Assembly (NCBI GenBank): GCA_944376975.1
Contig: CALWEE010000064.1
Span: 1 to 8,308 of the forward strand
Length of the DNA stretch: 8,308 nucleotides
Reading direction: 5' to 3'
From: an uncultured Lachnospiraceae bacterium
GTDB lineage: Bacteria; Bacillota; Clostridia; Lachnospirales; Lachnospiraceae
The notes beneath the pieces were generated by a model that did not search any database, had not been told where the DNA came from, and worked only from the letters and a program-made list of their open reading frames with translations. How positions within the stretch are numbered: position 1 is the first letter of the stretch; every line of letters begins with the position of its first letter. Shown here one piece after another: positions 1-6,756 of this stretch. The translations under genes and the position numbers were made by a program.

Positions 1-42
1 AAAAAGGGCTTCCGCTGACTTTTTACATCAACGGAAGCCCTT
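1..42 (-). terminator. Intrinsic terminator of the scaffold/GGGtGRT operon
   Basis: On the minus strand an 11-bp stem (arms at 4-14 and 32-42, core GGGCTTCCG / CGGAAGCCC) with a 17-nt loop runs into a T-tract, seen as A1-A5 on the plus strand. It begins 17 nt past the stop codon at 59-61. This is the classical Rho-independent layout, and it marks the 3' end of the leftward two-gene operon. Confidence 0.9.
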
Positions 43-58
43 GATCTTGCGCTATTTC

Positions 59-1069
59 TCAGAACTTGCCAGCCTTGGCAGCTTCCTCAATGGCTACAGC
101 GACCGCTACAGTCATACCAACCATGGGGTTGTTGCCGGCGCCGATCAGACCCATCATCTCAACATGGGCCGGAACGGAAGAAGAACCGGCAAACTGAGCG
201 TCGGAGTGCATACGGCCGAGGGTATCGGTCATACCATAAGAAGCCGGGCCTGCTGCCATGTTGTCCGGATGAAGGGTACGTCCTGTACCGCCGCCGGAAG
301 CAACAGAGAAGTATTTCTTTCCTGCTTCCACACATTCTTTCTTATATGTACCTGCTACCGGATGCTGGAAACGGGTCGGGTTGGTGGAGTTTCCTGTGAT
401 GGAAACATCAACGCCCTCTTTCCACATGATGGCAACGCCTTCACGTACATCGTTGGCGCCGTAGCAGTTTACTTTGGAACGGAGGCCGTCGGAATAAGCG
501 GTTCTCTGAACTTCTTTCAATTCACCTGTGAAGTAGTCATATTCTGTCTGTACATATGTGAAGCCGTTGATCCTGGAGATGATCTTGGCAGCGTCTTTTC
601 CAAGCCCGTTCAGGATAACGCGGAGCGGTTTCTGACGTACCTTATTGGCTTTCTCAGCAATACCGATGGCGCCTTCAGCCGCCGCGAAAGATTCGTGACC
701 GGCCAGGAAGCAGAAGCAGTCTGTGGACTCTTCAAGGAGCATCTTTCCAAGGTTTCCGTGTCCAAGTCCAACCTTTCTCTGATCGGCTACAGAACCCGGG
801 ATACAGAAAGCCTGAAGGCCTTCGCCGATGGCAGCCGCCGCGTCTGCCGCTCTTCTGCAGTCTTTTTTGATCGCGATAGCCGCGCCTACGATATAGGCCC
901 AGCAAGCGTTCTCAAAGCAGATGGGCTGAATGCCTTTGATCTGGTTGTAAACGTCCAGTCCGGCATCTTTCGTGATCTTTTCCGCTTCTTCGATCGAAGC
1001 GATCCCATAGCTGTTCAGTACAGCGTTGATCTTATCAATTCGTCTTTCATATGATTCAAATAAAGCCAT
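59..1069 (-). CDS. GGGtGRT family protein
   Basis: This 336-residue protein belongs to the family named after its own signature, GGGtGRT, present here as GGGTGRT at residues 259-265 and followed by LHPDN. Other visible features are a Gly/Ala-rich segment (residues 60-84), a GLGHGNLGK stretch (101-109), and eight cysteines (C51, C56, C71, C89, C118, C120, C202, C246), which could bind metal or serve redox roles. There is no signal peptide and no clear membrane segment, so it is probably cytoplasmic. The start is well supported by AGGAGG seven bases upstream of the ATG. The gene lies 18 bp after the NifU-like scaffold and ends in a strong terminator, so the two are surely co-transcribed. I recognise the family by motif and by this neighbour. 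I know of no established biochemical function, and a role in Fe-S or sulfur handling is inferred only from the partner. Confidence 0.93.
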   Translation of the reverse strand: MALFESYERRIDKINAVLNSYGIASIEEAEKITKDAGLDVYNQIKGIQPICFENACWAYIVGAAIAIKKDCRRAADAAAAIGEGLQAFCIPGSVADQRKVGLGHGNLGKMLLEESTDCFCFLAGHESFAAAEGAIGIAEKANKVRQKPLRVILNGLGKDAAKIISRINGFTYVQTEYDYFTGELKEVQRTAYSDGLRSKVNCYGANDVREGVAIMWKEGVDVSITGNSTNPTRFQHPVAGTYKKECVEAGKKYFSVASGGGTGRTLHPDNMAAGPASYGMTDTLGRMHSDAQFAGSSSVPAHVEMMGLIGAGNNPMVGMTVAVAVAIEEAAKAGKF

Positions 1070-1087
1070 TTCTAATCCTCCTATCGC

Positions 1088-1780
1088 TTATTCCTGTCTC
1101 GGATCGATGATCTTAACCGCGTCAGCTACACGGCCATACTGGCCCTGAGCTTTTTCCCATGCTTCATTCGGTGTATCGCCTTTTTTGATGAAGTCTGTGA
1201 ATTTACCCAGGTTGACGAATTTGTAGCCGATGATCTCGCTGTTCTCGTCCAGGGCGATACCGGTTACATAGCCTTCAGCCATTTCCAGGTAACGGGGGCC
1301 TTTGGCCAGTGTTCCGTACATGGTACCAACCTGAGAACGAAGGCCCTTTCCAAGGTCTTCAAGGCCGGCGCCGATGGCCAGTCCGTTTTCGGAAAACGCG
1401 CTCTGAGTTCTTCCGTAAACGATCTGAAGGAAAAGTTCTCTCATCGCTGTGTTGATCGCGTCACAGACAAGGTCTGTATTCAGCGCTTCCAGGATCGTCT
1501 TGCCCGGAAGGATCTCAGCTGCCATGGCCGCGGAATGGGTCATACCGGAACATCCCAGTGTTTCAACGAGAGCTTCCTGGATAACACCATCTTTAACGTT
1601 CAGGGACAGCTTACAGGCACCCTGCTGCGGAGCGCACCAGCCCACACCATGTGTGAAACCGGAAATATCTTTGATCTCTTTGGCCTGTACCCATTTCGCT
1701 TCTTCGGGGATGGGGGCCGGTCCGTGATTCGCGCCCTGAGCTACCGGACACATCTTTTCTACTTCATGTGAATAAATCAT
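1088..1780 (-). CDS. NifU-like iron-sulfur cluster assembly scaffold protein
   Basis: This 230-residue protein has a NifU/IscU N-terminal-type fold signature. The segment GCSGMTHSAAMAAEILPGKT (residues 76-95) matches the scaffold motif in which a ligand cysteine (here C77) precedes a small-residue helix and a GK turn. Candidate cluster ligands are C49 or C56, C77 and C106, with spacing roughly like the three ligand cysteines of IscU. C11 near the N-terminus is extra. The protein is longer than a typical IscU (about 130 residues). Residues 130-230 form an extension without cysteines, including a GYVTGIALDENSEIIGYKF stretch. The start has AAAGGAG seven bases upstream. It is the first gene of the operon with the GGGtGRT gene and has its own promoter region (1840-1880). 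No cysteine desulfurase (sufS/iscS) or other suf gene is adjacent, so it may serve its GGGtGRT partner rather than general assembly. That last point is inference. Confidence 0.88.
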   Translation of the reverse strand: MIYSHEVEKMCPVAQGANHGPAPIPEEAKWVQAKEIKDISGFTHGVGWCAPQQGACKLSLNVKDGVIQEALVETLGCSGMTHSAAMAAEILPGKTILEALNTDLVCDAINTAMRELFLQIVYGRTQSAFSENGLAIGAGLEDLGKGLRSQVGTMYGTLAKGPRYLEMAEGYVTGIALDENSEIIGYKFVNLGKFTDFIKKGDTPNEAWEKAQGQYGRVADAVKIIDPRQE

Positions 1781-1829
1781 TGTGAGACTCCTTTCAACAT
1801 ATGTAATTTGACATTGGGACTACCTTTAA

Positions 1830-1840
1830 GTGATAATCAC
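1830..1840. promoter_or_regulatory. Perfect 11-bp palindrome, possible operator
   Basis: GTGAT-A-ATCAC is a perfect inverted repeat around one central base. It lies just downstream of the predicted -10 of the scaffold operon, where a repressor would block initiation or early elongation. The core TGATAATCA also occurs within the classical Fur-box consensus, which would suit an iron-linked operon, but the full 19-bp Fur box is not present. Binding by any regulator is speculative. Confidence 0.3.
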
Positions 1841-1849
1841 GCTGCTTTT

Positions 1850-1878
1850 ATTTTCTCATATATTCCCGATTTTGACAA
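1850..1878 (-). promoter_or_regulatory. Putative promoter of the scaffold/GGGtGRT operon
   Basis: On the minus strand, TTGTCA (1873-1878) lies 17 bp before GAAAAT (1850-1855). The -35 matches five of six consensus positions and the -10 only four. Initiation would fall near 1843, giving a leader of about 60 nt. The upstream position and exact spacing support it, while the weak -10 lowers confidence. Confidence 0.4.
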
Positions 1879-1892
1879 TACCTAAAATCCGC

Positions 1893-1924
1893 TAAAACCA
1901 ACCGCCGCGCCAAAATGACGCGGC
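1893..1924 (-). terminator. Probable terminator of the glmS operon
   Basis: On the minus strand, GCCGCGTC (1917-1924) and GGCGCGGC (1904-1911) form an 8-bp stem with one G-T wobble and an ATTTT loop. It starts 17 nt past the stop codon at 1941-1943. The tail is interrupted (GGTTGGTTTT) rather than a clean T-run, so the terminator is probably leaky. Confidence 0.55.
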
Positions 1925-1940
1925 AGCCGACAGGATGATC

Positions 1941-2612
1941 TCAGTCTTCTTTTTTACGGACGATCTCGCCGTTTTTCTTGAATATACATTTCTCAGGTAT
2001 AAAGCCTCTGATCATGGATGTGGGATAGATATTGCTCTGGCGTCCGACCACGCTTCCCGGATTCAGGACCGTATTGCAGCCCACTTCCACATAGTCGCCC
2101 AGCATGGCGCCCACTTTTTTAAGGCCTGTTTTGATCCGGCCTTCCGGAGTGGCGATCTCGACCAGCGTTTTGTCGGATTTCACATTGGAAGTGATGGATC
2201 CCGCGCCCATGTGCGCCCGATATCCCAGGATGGAATCGCCCACGTAGTTGTAATGGGGCACCTGGACTTTATTGAAAAGGACCACGTTCTTAAGTTCTGT
2301 GGAGTTGCCGACCACCGCGCCTTCGCCCACGATGGCATTGCCGCGGATAAACGCGCACTGGCGGACTTCCGCGCCTTTTCCGATGATCGCCGGTCCGTGG
2401 ATATACGCGGACGGAAAAACGGTGGCGTCTTTCGCGATCCACACGTCCTCGCCCACTTTATCGTACTCGTCTTCCGGCAAAGTAGCGCCCAGCTTTTTGA
2501 TGAAGTCGCCGATCTTGGGAAGCGCTTCCCAGGGATAAGTAAGCCCCTCGAACAGCTCTGCCGCGATCGTTTCATTCAGGTCGTAAAGATTGGTGATCAT
2601 TAATGCTTCCAT
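1941..2612 (-). CDS. Left-handed beta-helix acyltransferase-like protein related to the GlmU C-terminal domain
   Basis: This 223-residue protein has hexapeptide-repeat (LbH) sequence across roughly residues 54-140 and again at 165-200. The central part resembles the acetyltransferase half of GlmU: IRGNAIVGEG, then ELKN, then VPHYNYVGDS, then MGAGSITSN. H120 aligns with the catalytic histidine of GlmU (His363 in E. coli), R90 and K108 fall where GlmU has acetyl-acceptor contacts, and N143 where it has Asn386. The nucleotidyltransferase half of GlmU is missing, so names such as UDP-GlcNAc pyrophosphorylase would mislead. The N-terminal 50 residues are unlike a repeat and may form a helical cap. 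The start at 2612 has AAGGAGG at good spacing, and an in-frame ATG at 2600 is less well placed. It lies 33 bp after glmS on the same strand, suggesting N-acetylation of an amino sugar phosphate. Substrate is inferred. Confidence 0.85.
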   Translation of the reverse strand: MEALMITNLYDLNETIAAELFEGLTYPWEALPKIGDFIKKLGATLPEDEYDKVGEDVWIAKDATVFPSAYIHGPAIIGKGAEVRQCAFIRGNAIVGEGAVVGNSTELKNVVLFNKVQVPHYNYVGDSILGYRAHMGAGSITSNVKSDKTLVEIATPEGRIKTGLKKVGAMLGDYVEVGCNTVLNPGSVVGRQSNIYPTSMIRGFIPEKCIFKKNGEIVRKKED

Positions 2613-2645
2613 TCTATTTTCCTCCTTCTTGATACGCTTTATATG

Positions 2646-4472
2646 CTATTCCACCGTTACGGATTTCGCCAGGTTCCGCGGCTGGTCCACGTCGCAGCCC
2701 TTCGCCACCGCCACATAGTAGGCGAAAAGCTGGAGCGGGATCATCGCCAGAAGCCCGGTAAAGTTCCTGTGGGTCTTCGGAATATAAAAGACATAATCCG
2801 CGTTCTTTTCGATTTCTTTATTGTCTTCATTGGTCACGGCAAGGACAAACGCGCCCCGTGTCCGCACCTCCACGATATTGCTGATGATCTTTCCGTAAAG
2901 ATGTTCCTGGGTGACGAGGCCGACGACAAGGGAACCGTCTTCTATGAGGGAAATGGTCCCGTGTTTCATCTCGCCCGCCGCGTAGGCTTCGGAATGGACA
3001 TAGGAGATCTCTTTCAGTTTCAGGGACGCCTCCAGAGCCGTGGCGTAGTCAATGCCCCGTCCCATGAAAAAGACGTCTTTCAGCCCGATATACTGGGTCG
3101 CCAGATACTGGATCTTCTCTTTCTGCTCCAGCAGCCGCCCGATCTTTTCCGGAAGGACCTGAAGTTCGTCTATCATTTCATGATAAACGGCATCGTCAAG
3201 CCTTCCCAGGGTCCGGCCAAAATGCAGCCCCAGAAGATACAGCGCCGAAAGCTGGCTGATATAGCCTTTTGTCGTGGCCACGGCGATCTCCGGGCCGGCC
3301 CATGTATAGAGCACGTCGTCCGCTTCCCTGGCAATGGAACTTCCCACCACGTTGACGATGGCAAGGGTCCGCACGCCCTGGCGCCGGGCTTCCCGAAGGG
3401 CCGCCAGCGTATCCGCCGTTTCCCCCGACTGGCTGATGATGATGGCCAGCATGCTTTTATCGAGGATGGGATCCCGATACCGGAATTCGGACGCCAGATC
3501 CACTTCCACCGGTATGCGGGCCATATTCTCGATCACGTATTTTCCCGTTACACCCGCATGATAAGCCGATCCGCAGGCGATGATGAATATCTTGCTGATC
3601 CGGCGTATCTGCTGCGGCGTCATCCGCAGTTCATGGATGAACACCTCGCCGTCCCGTATCCGGGGATTGACCGTATCCCGGACCGCTTTCGGTTCTTCGT
3701 GGATCTCTTTCATCATGAAATGCTCGTAGCCGCCCTTTTCCGCGGCGGATACATCCCACTGGATCTCGGTGACTTCTTTGTCCACTTCTTCCAGGTCGGC
3801 ATTGTAGACCGTTACCGAATCTTTGGTCAGGCGCACGATCTCTCCGTCTTCCAGTATGTAGATCTTGCGCGTATGCTTTAATATGGCCGGTATATCCGAC
3901 GCGATGTAATTTCCGTCTTCACCCAGGCCAACGATCAGCGGGCTGTCTTTTTTCACGGCGATGATCTCGTCCGGATTATCTTTGTTCAGGATGCCGAGGG
4001 CATATGAGCCTTCCAGTCGGTGCATCACCCGCACGACCGTACTCAGTATATCGCCGTTGAAATAATAGTCCAGCATCAGCGTGACCACTTCCGTGTCCGT
4101 CTCGGACTGGAAATGATAGCCGCGCCTCTGAAGCCGTTTTTTCAGTTCCAGATAATTTTCAATGATACCGTTGTGGACAACGGCGATGGTGTCTGAAGCG
4201 TTGGTATGGGGATGGGAATTGATGTCGGACGGCGCCCCATGGGTCGCCCAGCGGGTATGGCCGATCCCGACGGTCCCCAAAAGGTCCTGGCCGTCATGGA
4301 CCATGGCCCGCAATTCCTTTATCTTCCCCTTTGTCTTCACTGTATGGATATCCTTTCCGTCATATACCGATATGCCGGCGGAATCATAACCTCTGTACTC
4401 CAGTTTCGTCAGGCCATCCAGCAGTATGGGCGCGGCCGGCTGCGCGCCGATATACCCTACGATTCCACACAT
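2646..4472 (-). CDS. glmS: Glutamine-fructose-6-phosphate aminotransferase (isomerizing)
   Basis: This 608-residue enzyme converts fructose-6-phosphate and glutamine to glucosamine-6-phosphate, the first step toward UDP-GlcNAc, peptidoglycan and other amino sugars. The N-terminal glutaminase domain begins MCGIVGYIG. After Met removal the cysteine becomes the catalytic nucleophile, which fixes the start at 4470-4472. A TTG codon 15 bp upstream lies inside the ribosome binding site (GGAGGT) and is not the start. Glutaminase motifs include RGYDSAGI (27-34), HTRWATHG (72-79) and HNGIIENY (100-107). The SIS sugar-phosphate domains follow, with ACGSAYHAG (299-307) and SQSGETADT (347-355). The isomerase residues E488, H504 and K603 fall at the same numbers as in E. 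coli GlmS, and the C-terminus ends NLAKSVTVE. The length is normal and no key residue is missing. It heads an operon with the LbH gene. No glmS ribozyme precedes it. Confidence 0.98.
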   Translation of the reverse strand: MCGIVGYIGAQPAAPILLDGLTKLEYRGYDSAGISVYDGKDIHTVKTKGKIKELRAMVHDGQDLLGTVGIGHTRWATHGAPSDINSHPHTNASDTIAVVHNGIIENYLELKKRLQRRGYHFQSETDTEVVTLMLDYYFNGDILSTVVRVMHRLEGSYALGILNKDNPDEIIAVKKDSPLIVGLGEDGNYIASDIPAILKHTRKIYILEDGEIVRLTKDSVTVYNADLEEVDKEVTEIQWDVSAAEKGGYEHFMMKEIHEEPKAVRDTVNPRIRDGEVFIHELRMTPQQIRRISKIFIIACGSAYHAGVTGKYVIENMARIPVEVDLASEFRYRDPILDKSMLAIIISQSGETADTLAALREARRQGVRTLAIVNVVGSSIAREADDVLYTWAGPEIAVATTKGYISQLSALYLLGLHFGRTLGRLDDAVYHEMIDELQVLPEKIGRLLEQKEKIQYLATQYIGLKDVFFMGRGIDYATALEASLKLKEISYVHSEAYAAGEMKHGTISLIEDGSLVVGLVTQEHLYGKIISNIVEVRTRGAFVLAVTNEDNKEIEKNADYVFYIPKTHRNFTGLLAMIPLQLFAYYVAVAKGCDVDQPRNLAKSVTVE

Positions 4473-4525
4473 AGATCGCACCTCCAAGTCTTATATGATC
4501 TTGTCAAACGATTCTGACGTAGGTT

Positions 4526-4554
4526 ATTTTACCACTATATTGCACTATTGTCCA
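4526..4554 (-). promoter_or_regulatory. Probable sigma-A promoter of glmS
   Basis: On the minus strand, TGGACA (4549-4554) and TAAAAT (4526-4531) are separated by exactly 17 bp. Each hexamer matches five of six consensus positions. Initiation near 4519 would leave a leader of about 47 nt carrying GGAGGT seven bases before the glmS ATG. The promoter lies within the 114-bp gap after topB, so glmS need not depend on read-through. Confidence 0.65.
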
Positions 4555-4586
4555 CAAAATTTTCATTTAAAGCTTATTTTGCAAAT

Positions 4587-6611
4587 TCAATGTATCTTAT
4601 CGTTCATTTTTCTTTTTTCGGTCTTCCCCTTTTTATAATACGCGGCAGCCTTGTCATACTTTTCCCGGAGCATCCACTGATTGTTCAGATACCGGACTTT
4701 CTCCGTCCAGGCCGTCACGAAACGCTCCAGTTTTTCCATATATTCTTCCGACGTGATCGACCCTTCCGCCACATAGGAAAGCCCTTTTTCCCAGCTGGCT
4801 GTCAGTTCCGGCTTAAGAAGGGACCGAAGGGAGCTGTCCACCACATCGTAGACCATCTCGCCCAACTGGGTCGGCGTGATGATCTGCGTCTTTTTGTTCA
4901 GGTCCAGATACCGGATCGTCACCAGTTTTTTCAGTATTTCCGCCCGGGTCGCGCTGGTCCCGATACCGCTTCCCCGGATCATGGCGCGCAGTTCTTCGTC
5001 TTCGATAAACTGGCCCGCGTTTTCCATGGCAAGGATCATGCTTCCGGAATTGTACCGTTTGGGAGGCGTCGTCTCCCCTTCTTTGATATAGATATCTTTT
5101 ACCGGAAGCTTCATGCCTTTCCTGATGGTCTTGAGAAGTTCCAGGAACCCTTTGTCCCGGTCTTCCTCCGCCCCGTCTTTATCCGGTCCTTTTGGCAAGC
5201 CGGCGACCTTCAGATAACCTTCTTCCATCAACACCTTAAATCCGGCGAAAAAACGCTCGCCGCCGGTTTCCGTCTGAAGGCTGATCTTCTGATACACCGC
5301 CGCCGGATAAAACACGCTGAGGAAACGGCGGGCGATCACCTCATAGATCCCCGCCCCGACGGCGGAAAGGCTTTTGAGGGCCGAAAGCCCCTGCCCGGTG
5401 GGGATGATGGCGTAGTGATCCGTGATCTGCTTGTCGTTGACGTAACGGCTGCGGCCGATGGCCGTATAGCTGCCGGACTGGAGGATCTCATCGGCGAAAG
5501 GGGCCACCGCCGGGACATGTCTCAGCCCTTCGATATTTTTGCGGATCTCTTTGGCCACCGCGGAAGAAAGAACGCGGGCGTCGGTCCTCGGATAAGTCAC
5601 CAGTTTCTTTTCATATAACTCCTGGACCACTTTCAGCGTTTCGTCCGGGCTCAGCTTAAAACGCCGGGAACATTCATTCTGCAGTTCCGCCAGGTTGAAC
5701 AGCAGCGGCGGATTTTTCTTTTCTTTTTTCCGTTCGATCTGTTCTACCGCAGCCTGGCATGGCTCCTGTTTTTTCAATCCGTCCACAAGAGCCTGGGCGT
5801 CTTCCTTTTTCTTAAACCCGTTTTCTTTATACAGAACCGGCGTTTTTTCATAGCGTGACCCTTCGACCGCCCGCCATTCCGCCTCCACGTCCTTTCCCCG
5901 GACGTCGATCCGGGCGAGCACCCGGTAAAAGGGTGTCTTGACAAAAGCCCGGATCTCCCGCTCCCGCCGGACCACCATGCCGAGGACGCAGGTCATGACC
6001 CGTCCCACCGACAGTACGGTCCATTTCGTATGGAGATAACCGGAAATGGATGGGCCGTATTTCAGCGTGAGCAGCCTGGAAAAATTGATGCCCATCAGAT
6101 AATCTTCCTTTGCCCGAAGATAGGCGGCGTCGGCCAGATGATCGTAGGCCGACAGATCTTTCGCCTCTTTGATCCCCCGCAGGATCTCTTCTTCTGTCTG
6201 GGAATCGATCCACACCCGTTTCTTTTTCTTTTTATCGCCCACCTGGGCCATCTGATCCACCAGCCGGTAGATGTACTCCCCTTCCCGTCCGGAGTCGGTG
6301 CACACGTAGATCGTGCCGATATCTTCCCGGTTCAAAAGGGCCTTCACCGTCTCAAACTGCTTTTTCACGCTGTCGATGACTTCGTATTTGAACTGTTTCG
6401 GCAAAAACGGCAAGGTATCCAGGGACCACCGCTTCAGCGACGGGTCGTAGGCCTCCGGATAGCTCATCGTCACAAGATGCCCGACGCACCAGGTCACCAC
6501 CGCTTCCGGAGATTCGATATAGCCGTCCCCGCCCCGCCCCTGGATCTTCAGCGCTTTGGCGAATTCCCGGGCCACGCTGGGTTTCTCGGCGATATAGAGT
6601 GATTTTGACAT
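4587..6611 (-). CDS. topB: DNA topoisomerase III, type IA
   Basis: This 674-residue type IA topoisomerase cuts and passes single DNA strands to relax negative supercoils and decatenate intermediates. The TOPRIM domain opens with YIAEKPSVA (E9 a catalytic acid), followed by CTDSGREGE (105-112) carrying D106, E110 and E112. The active-site tyrosine is Y340 in VTYPRTDARVL. Further conserved blocks are DHYAIIPT (398-405) and GIGTSATRAEI (549-559). The protein ends in a short Lys-rich tail with no zinc-finger cysteines, as is usual for TopB. Length is close to other TopB proteins (E. coli 653, B. subtilis 727). One normally conserved block reads SVGRVMTCVLG (201-211) instead of SVGRVQTPxLx. Residues 127-132 are a run of Lys and Arg. 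The ATG at 6611 is preceded by AAAGGAG. Housekeeping rather than conjugative-element TopB is likely because no transfer genes are adjacent, but this is not proven. Confidence 0.95.
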   Translation of the reverse strand: MSKSLYIAEKPSVAREFAKALKIQGRGGDGYIESPEAVVTWCVGHLVTMSYPEAYDPSLKRWSLDTLPFLPKQFKYEVIDSVKKQFETVKALLNREDIGTIYVCTDSGREGEYIYRLVDQMAQVGDKKKKKRVWIDSQTEEEILRGIKEAKDLSAYDHLADAAYLRAKEDYLMGINFSRLLTLKYGPSISGYLHTKWTVLSVGRVMTCVLGMVVRREREIRAFVKTPFYRVLARIDVRGKDVEAEWRAVEGSRYEKTPVLYKENGFKKKEDAQALVDGLKKQEPCQAAVEQIERKKEKKNPPLLFNLAELQNECSRRFKLSPDETLKVVQELYEKKLVTYPRTDARVLSSAVAKEIRKNIEGLRHVPAVAPFADEILQSGSYTAIGRSRYVNDKQITDHYAIIPTGQGLSALKSLSAVGAGIYEVIARRFLSVFYPAAVYQKISLQTETGGERFFAGFKVLMEEGYLKVAGLPKGPDKDGAEEDRDKGFLELLKTIRKGMKLPVKDIYIKEGETTPPKRYNSGSMILAMENAGQFIEDEELRAMIRGSGIGTSATRAEILKKLVTIRYLDLNKKTQIITPTQLGEMVYDVVDSSLRSLLKPELTASWEKGLSYVAEGSITSEEYMEKLERFVTAWTEKVRYLNNQWMLREKYDKAAAYYKKGKTEKRKMNDKIH

Positions 6612-6651
6612 ATAGACTCCTTTACGTTTGTTCTTTCAAAAACTAACGCCC

Positions 6652-6660
6652 ATTATAACA
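6652..6660 (-). promoter_or_regulatory. Extended -10 promoter of topB
   Basis: The minus strand reads TGTTATAAT, a perfect TATAAT preceded by the TGn extension. Extended -10 promoters can work with a weak -35, and none better than three of six is found at suitable distance. Initiation near 6645 gives a leader of about 33 nt with AAAGGAG before the ATG. Confidence 0.6.
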
Positions 6661-6668
6661 CAAAAAAG

Positions 6669-6697
6669 ATGAAAATGACGTAAAAATCGTTTATAAT
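6669..6697 (+). promoter_or_regulatory. Probable promoter of the LUD-domain gene
   Basis: ATGAAA (6669-6674, four of six matches) lies 17 bp before a perfect TATAAT (6692-6697). Initiation near 6704 would give a leader of about 50 nt. The region overlaps the upstream part of the divergent topB promoter, and its -10 abuts the left arm of the inverted repeat at 6684-6716. Confidence 0.55.
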
Positions 6698-6719
6698 GAT
6701 GATCAGGAAACGATTTACG
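6679..6719. repeat. Inverted repeat across the LUD promoter and start site
   Basis: AAATCGTTT (6684-6692) and AAACGATTT (6708-6716) are perfect 9-bp inverted arms 15 bp apart. Outside them the symmetry continues as CGTAAA (6679-6684) and TTTACG (6714-6719), with two extra A's in the left arm. It brackets the -10 element and the predicted start site. A further TTTACG stands at 6621-6626 in the topB leader. It could be an operator for a dimeric regulator or a leader hairpin. No regulator gene is next to it. Confidence 0.4.
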
Positions 6720-6756
6720 GATGACTTTGACATTTTAAGACGAGGAGGGATCCTTC

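Noticed and set aside
41..1054. Long rightward open frame (337 codons) opposite the GGGtGRT gene
   Set aside because: It is antisense to a well-supported gene with a family signature and ribosome binding site. Its own sequence has no recognisable motif, and its length follows from the codon use of the real gene.
2643..3881. Rightward open frame of 412 codons opposite glmS
   Set aside because: It lies fully antisense to glmS, whose active-site residues are all present, and its composition (His-, Arg-, Phe-rich) is typical of an antisense shadow.
4473..4487. Upstream TTG start for GlmS adding five residues
   Set aside because: The TTG is part of the ribosome binding site, and the enzyme needs Cys directly after the initiator Met, so 4472 is the true start.
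4473..4586. Possible glmS ribozyme in the glmS leader
   Set aside because: The whole gap to topB is 114 bp and the predicted leader is about 47 nt. This is too short for the ribozyme, and the conserved AGCGCC-type core is absent.
4548..5618. Rightward open frame of 356 codons opposite topB
   Set aside because: It is antisense to catalytic parts of TopB and shows no domain or initiation signal.
6276..6296. Loss of the second acidic residue in the TopB TOPRIM motif (DSGRE instead of DPDRE)
   Set aside because: From memory, the B. subtilis type of TopB also has Gly at this place (DAGRE), so this is a normal variant and not an inactive enzyme.
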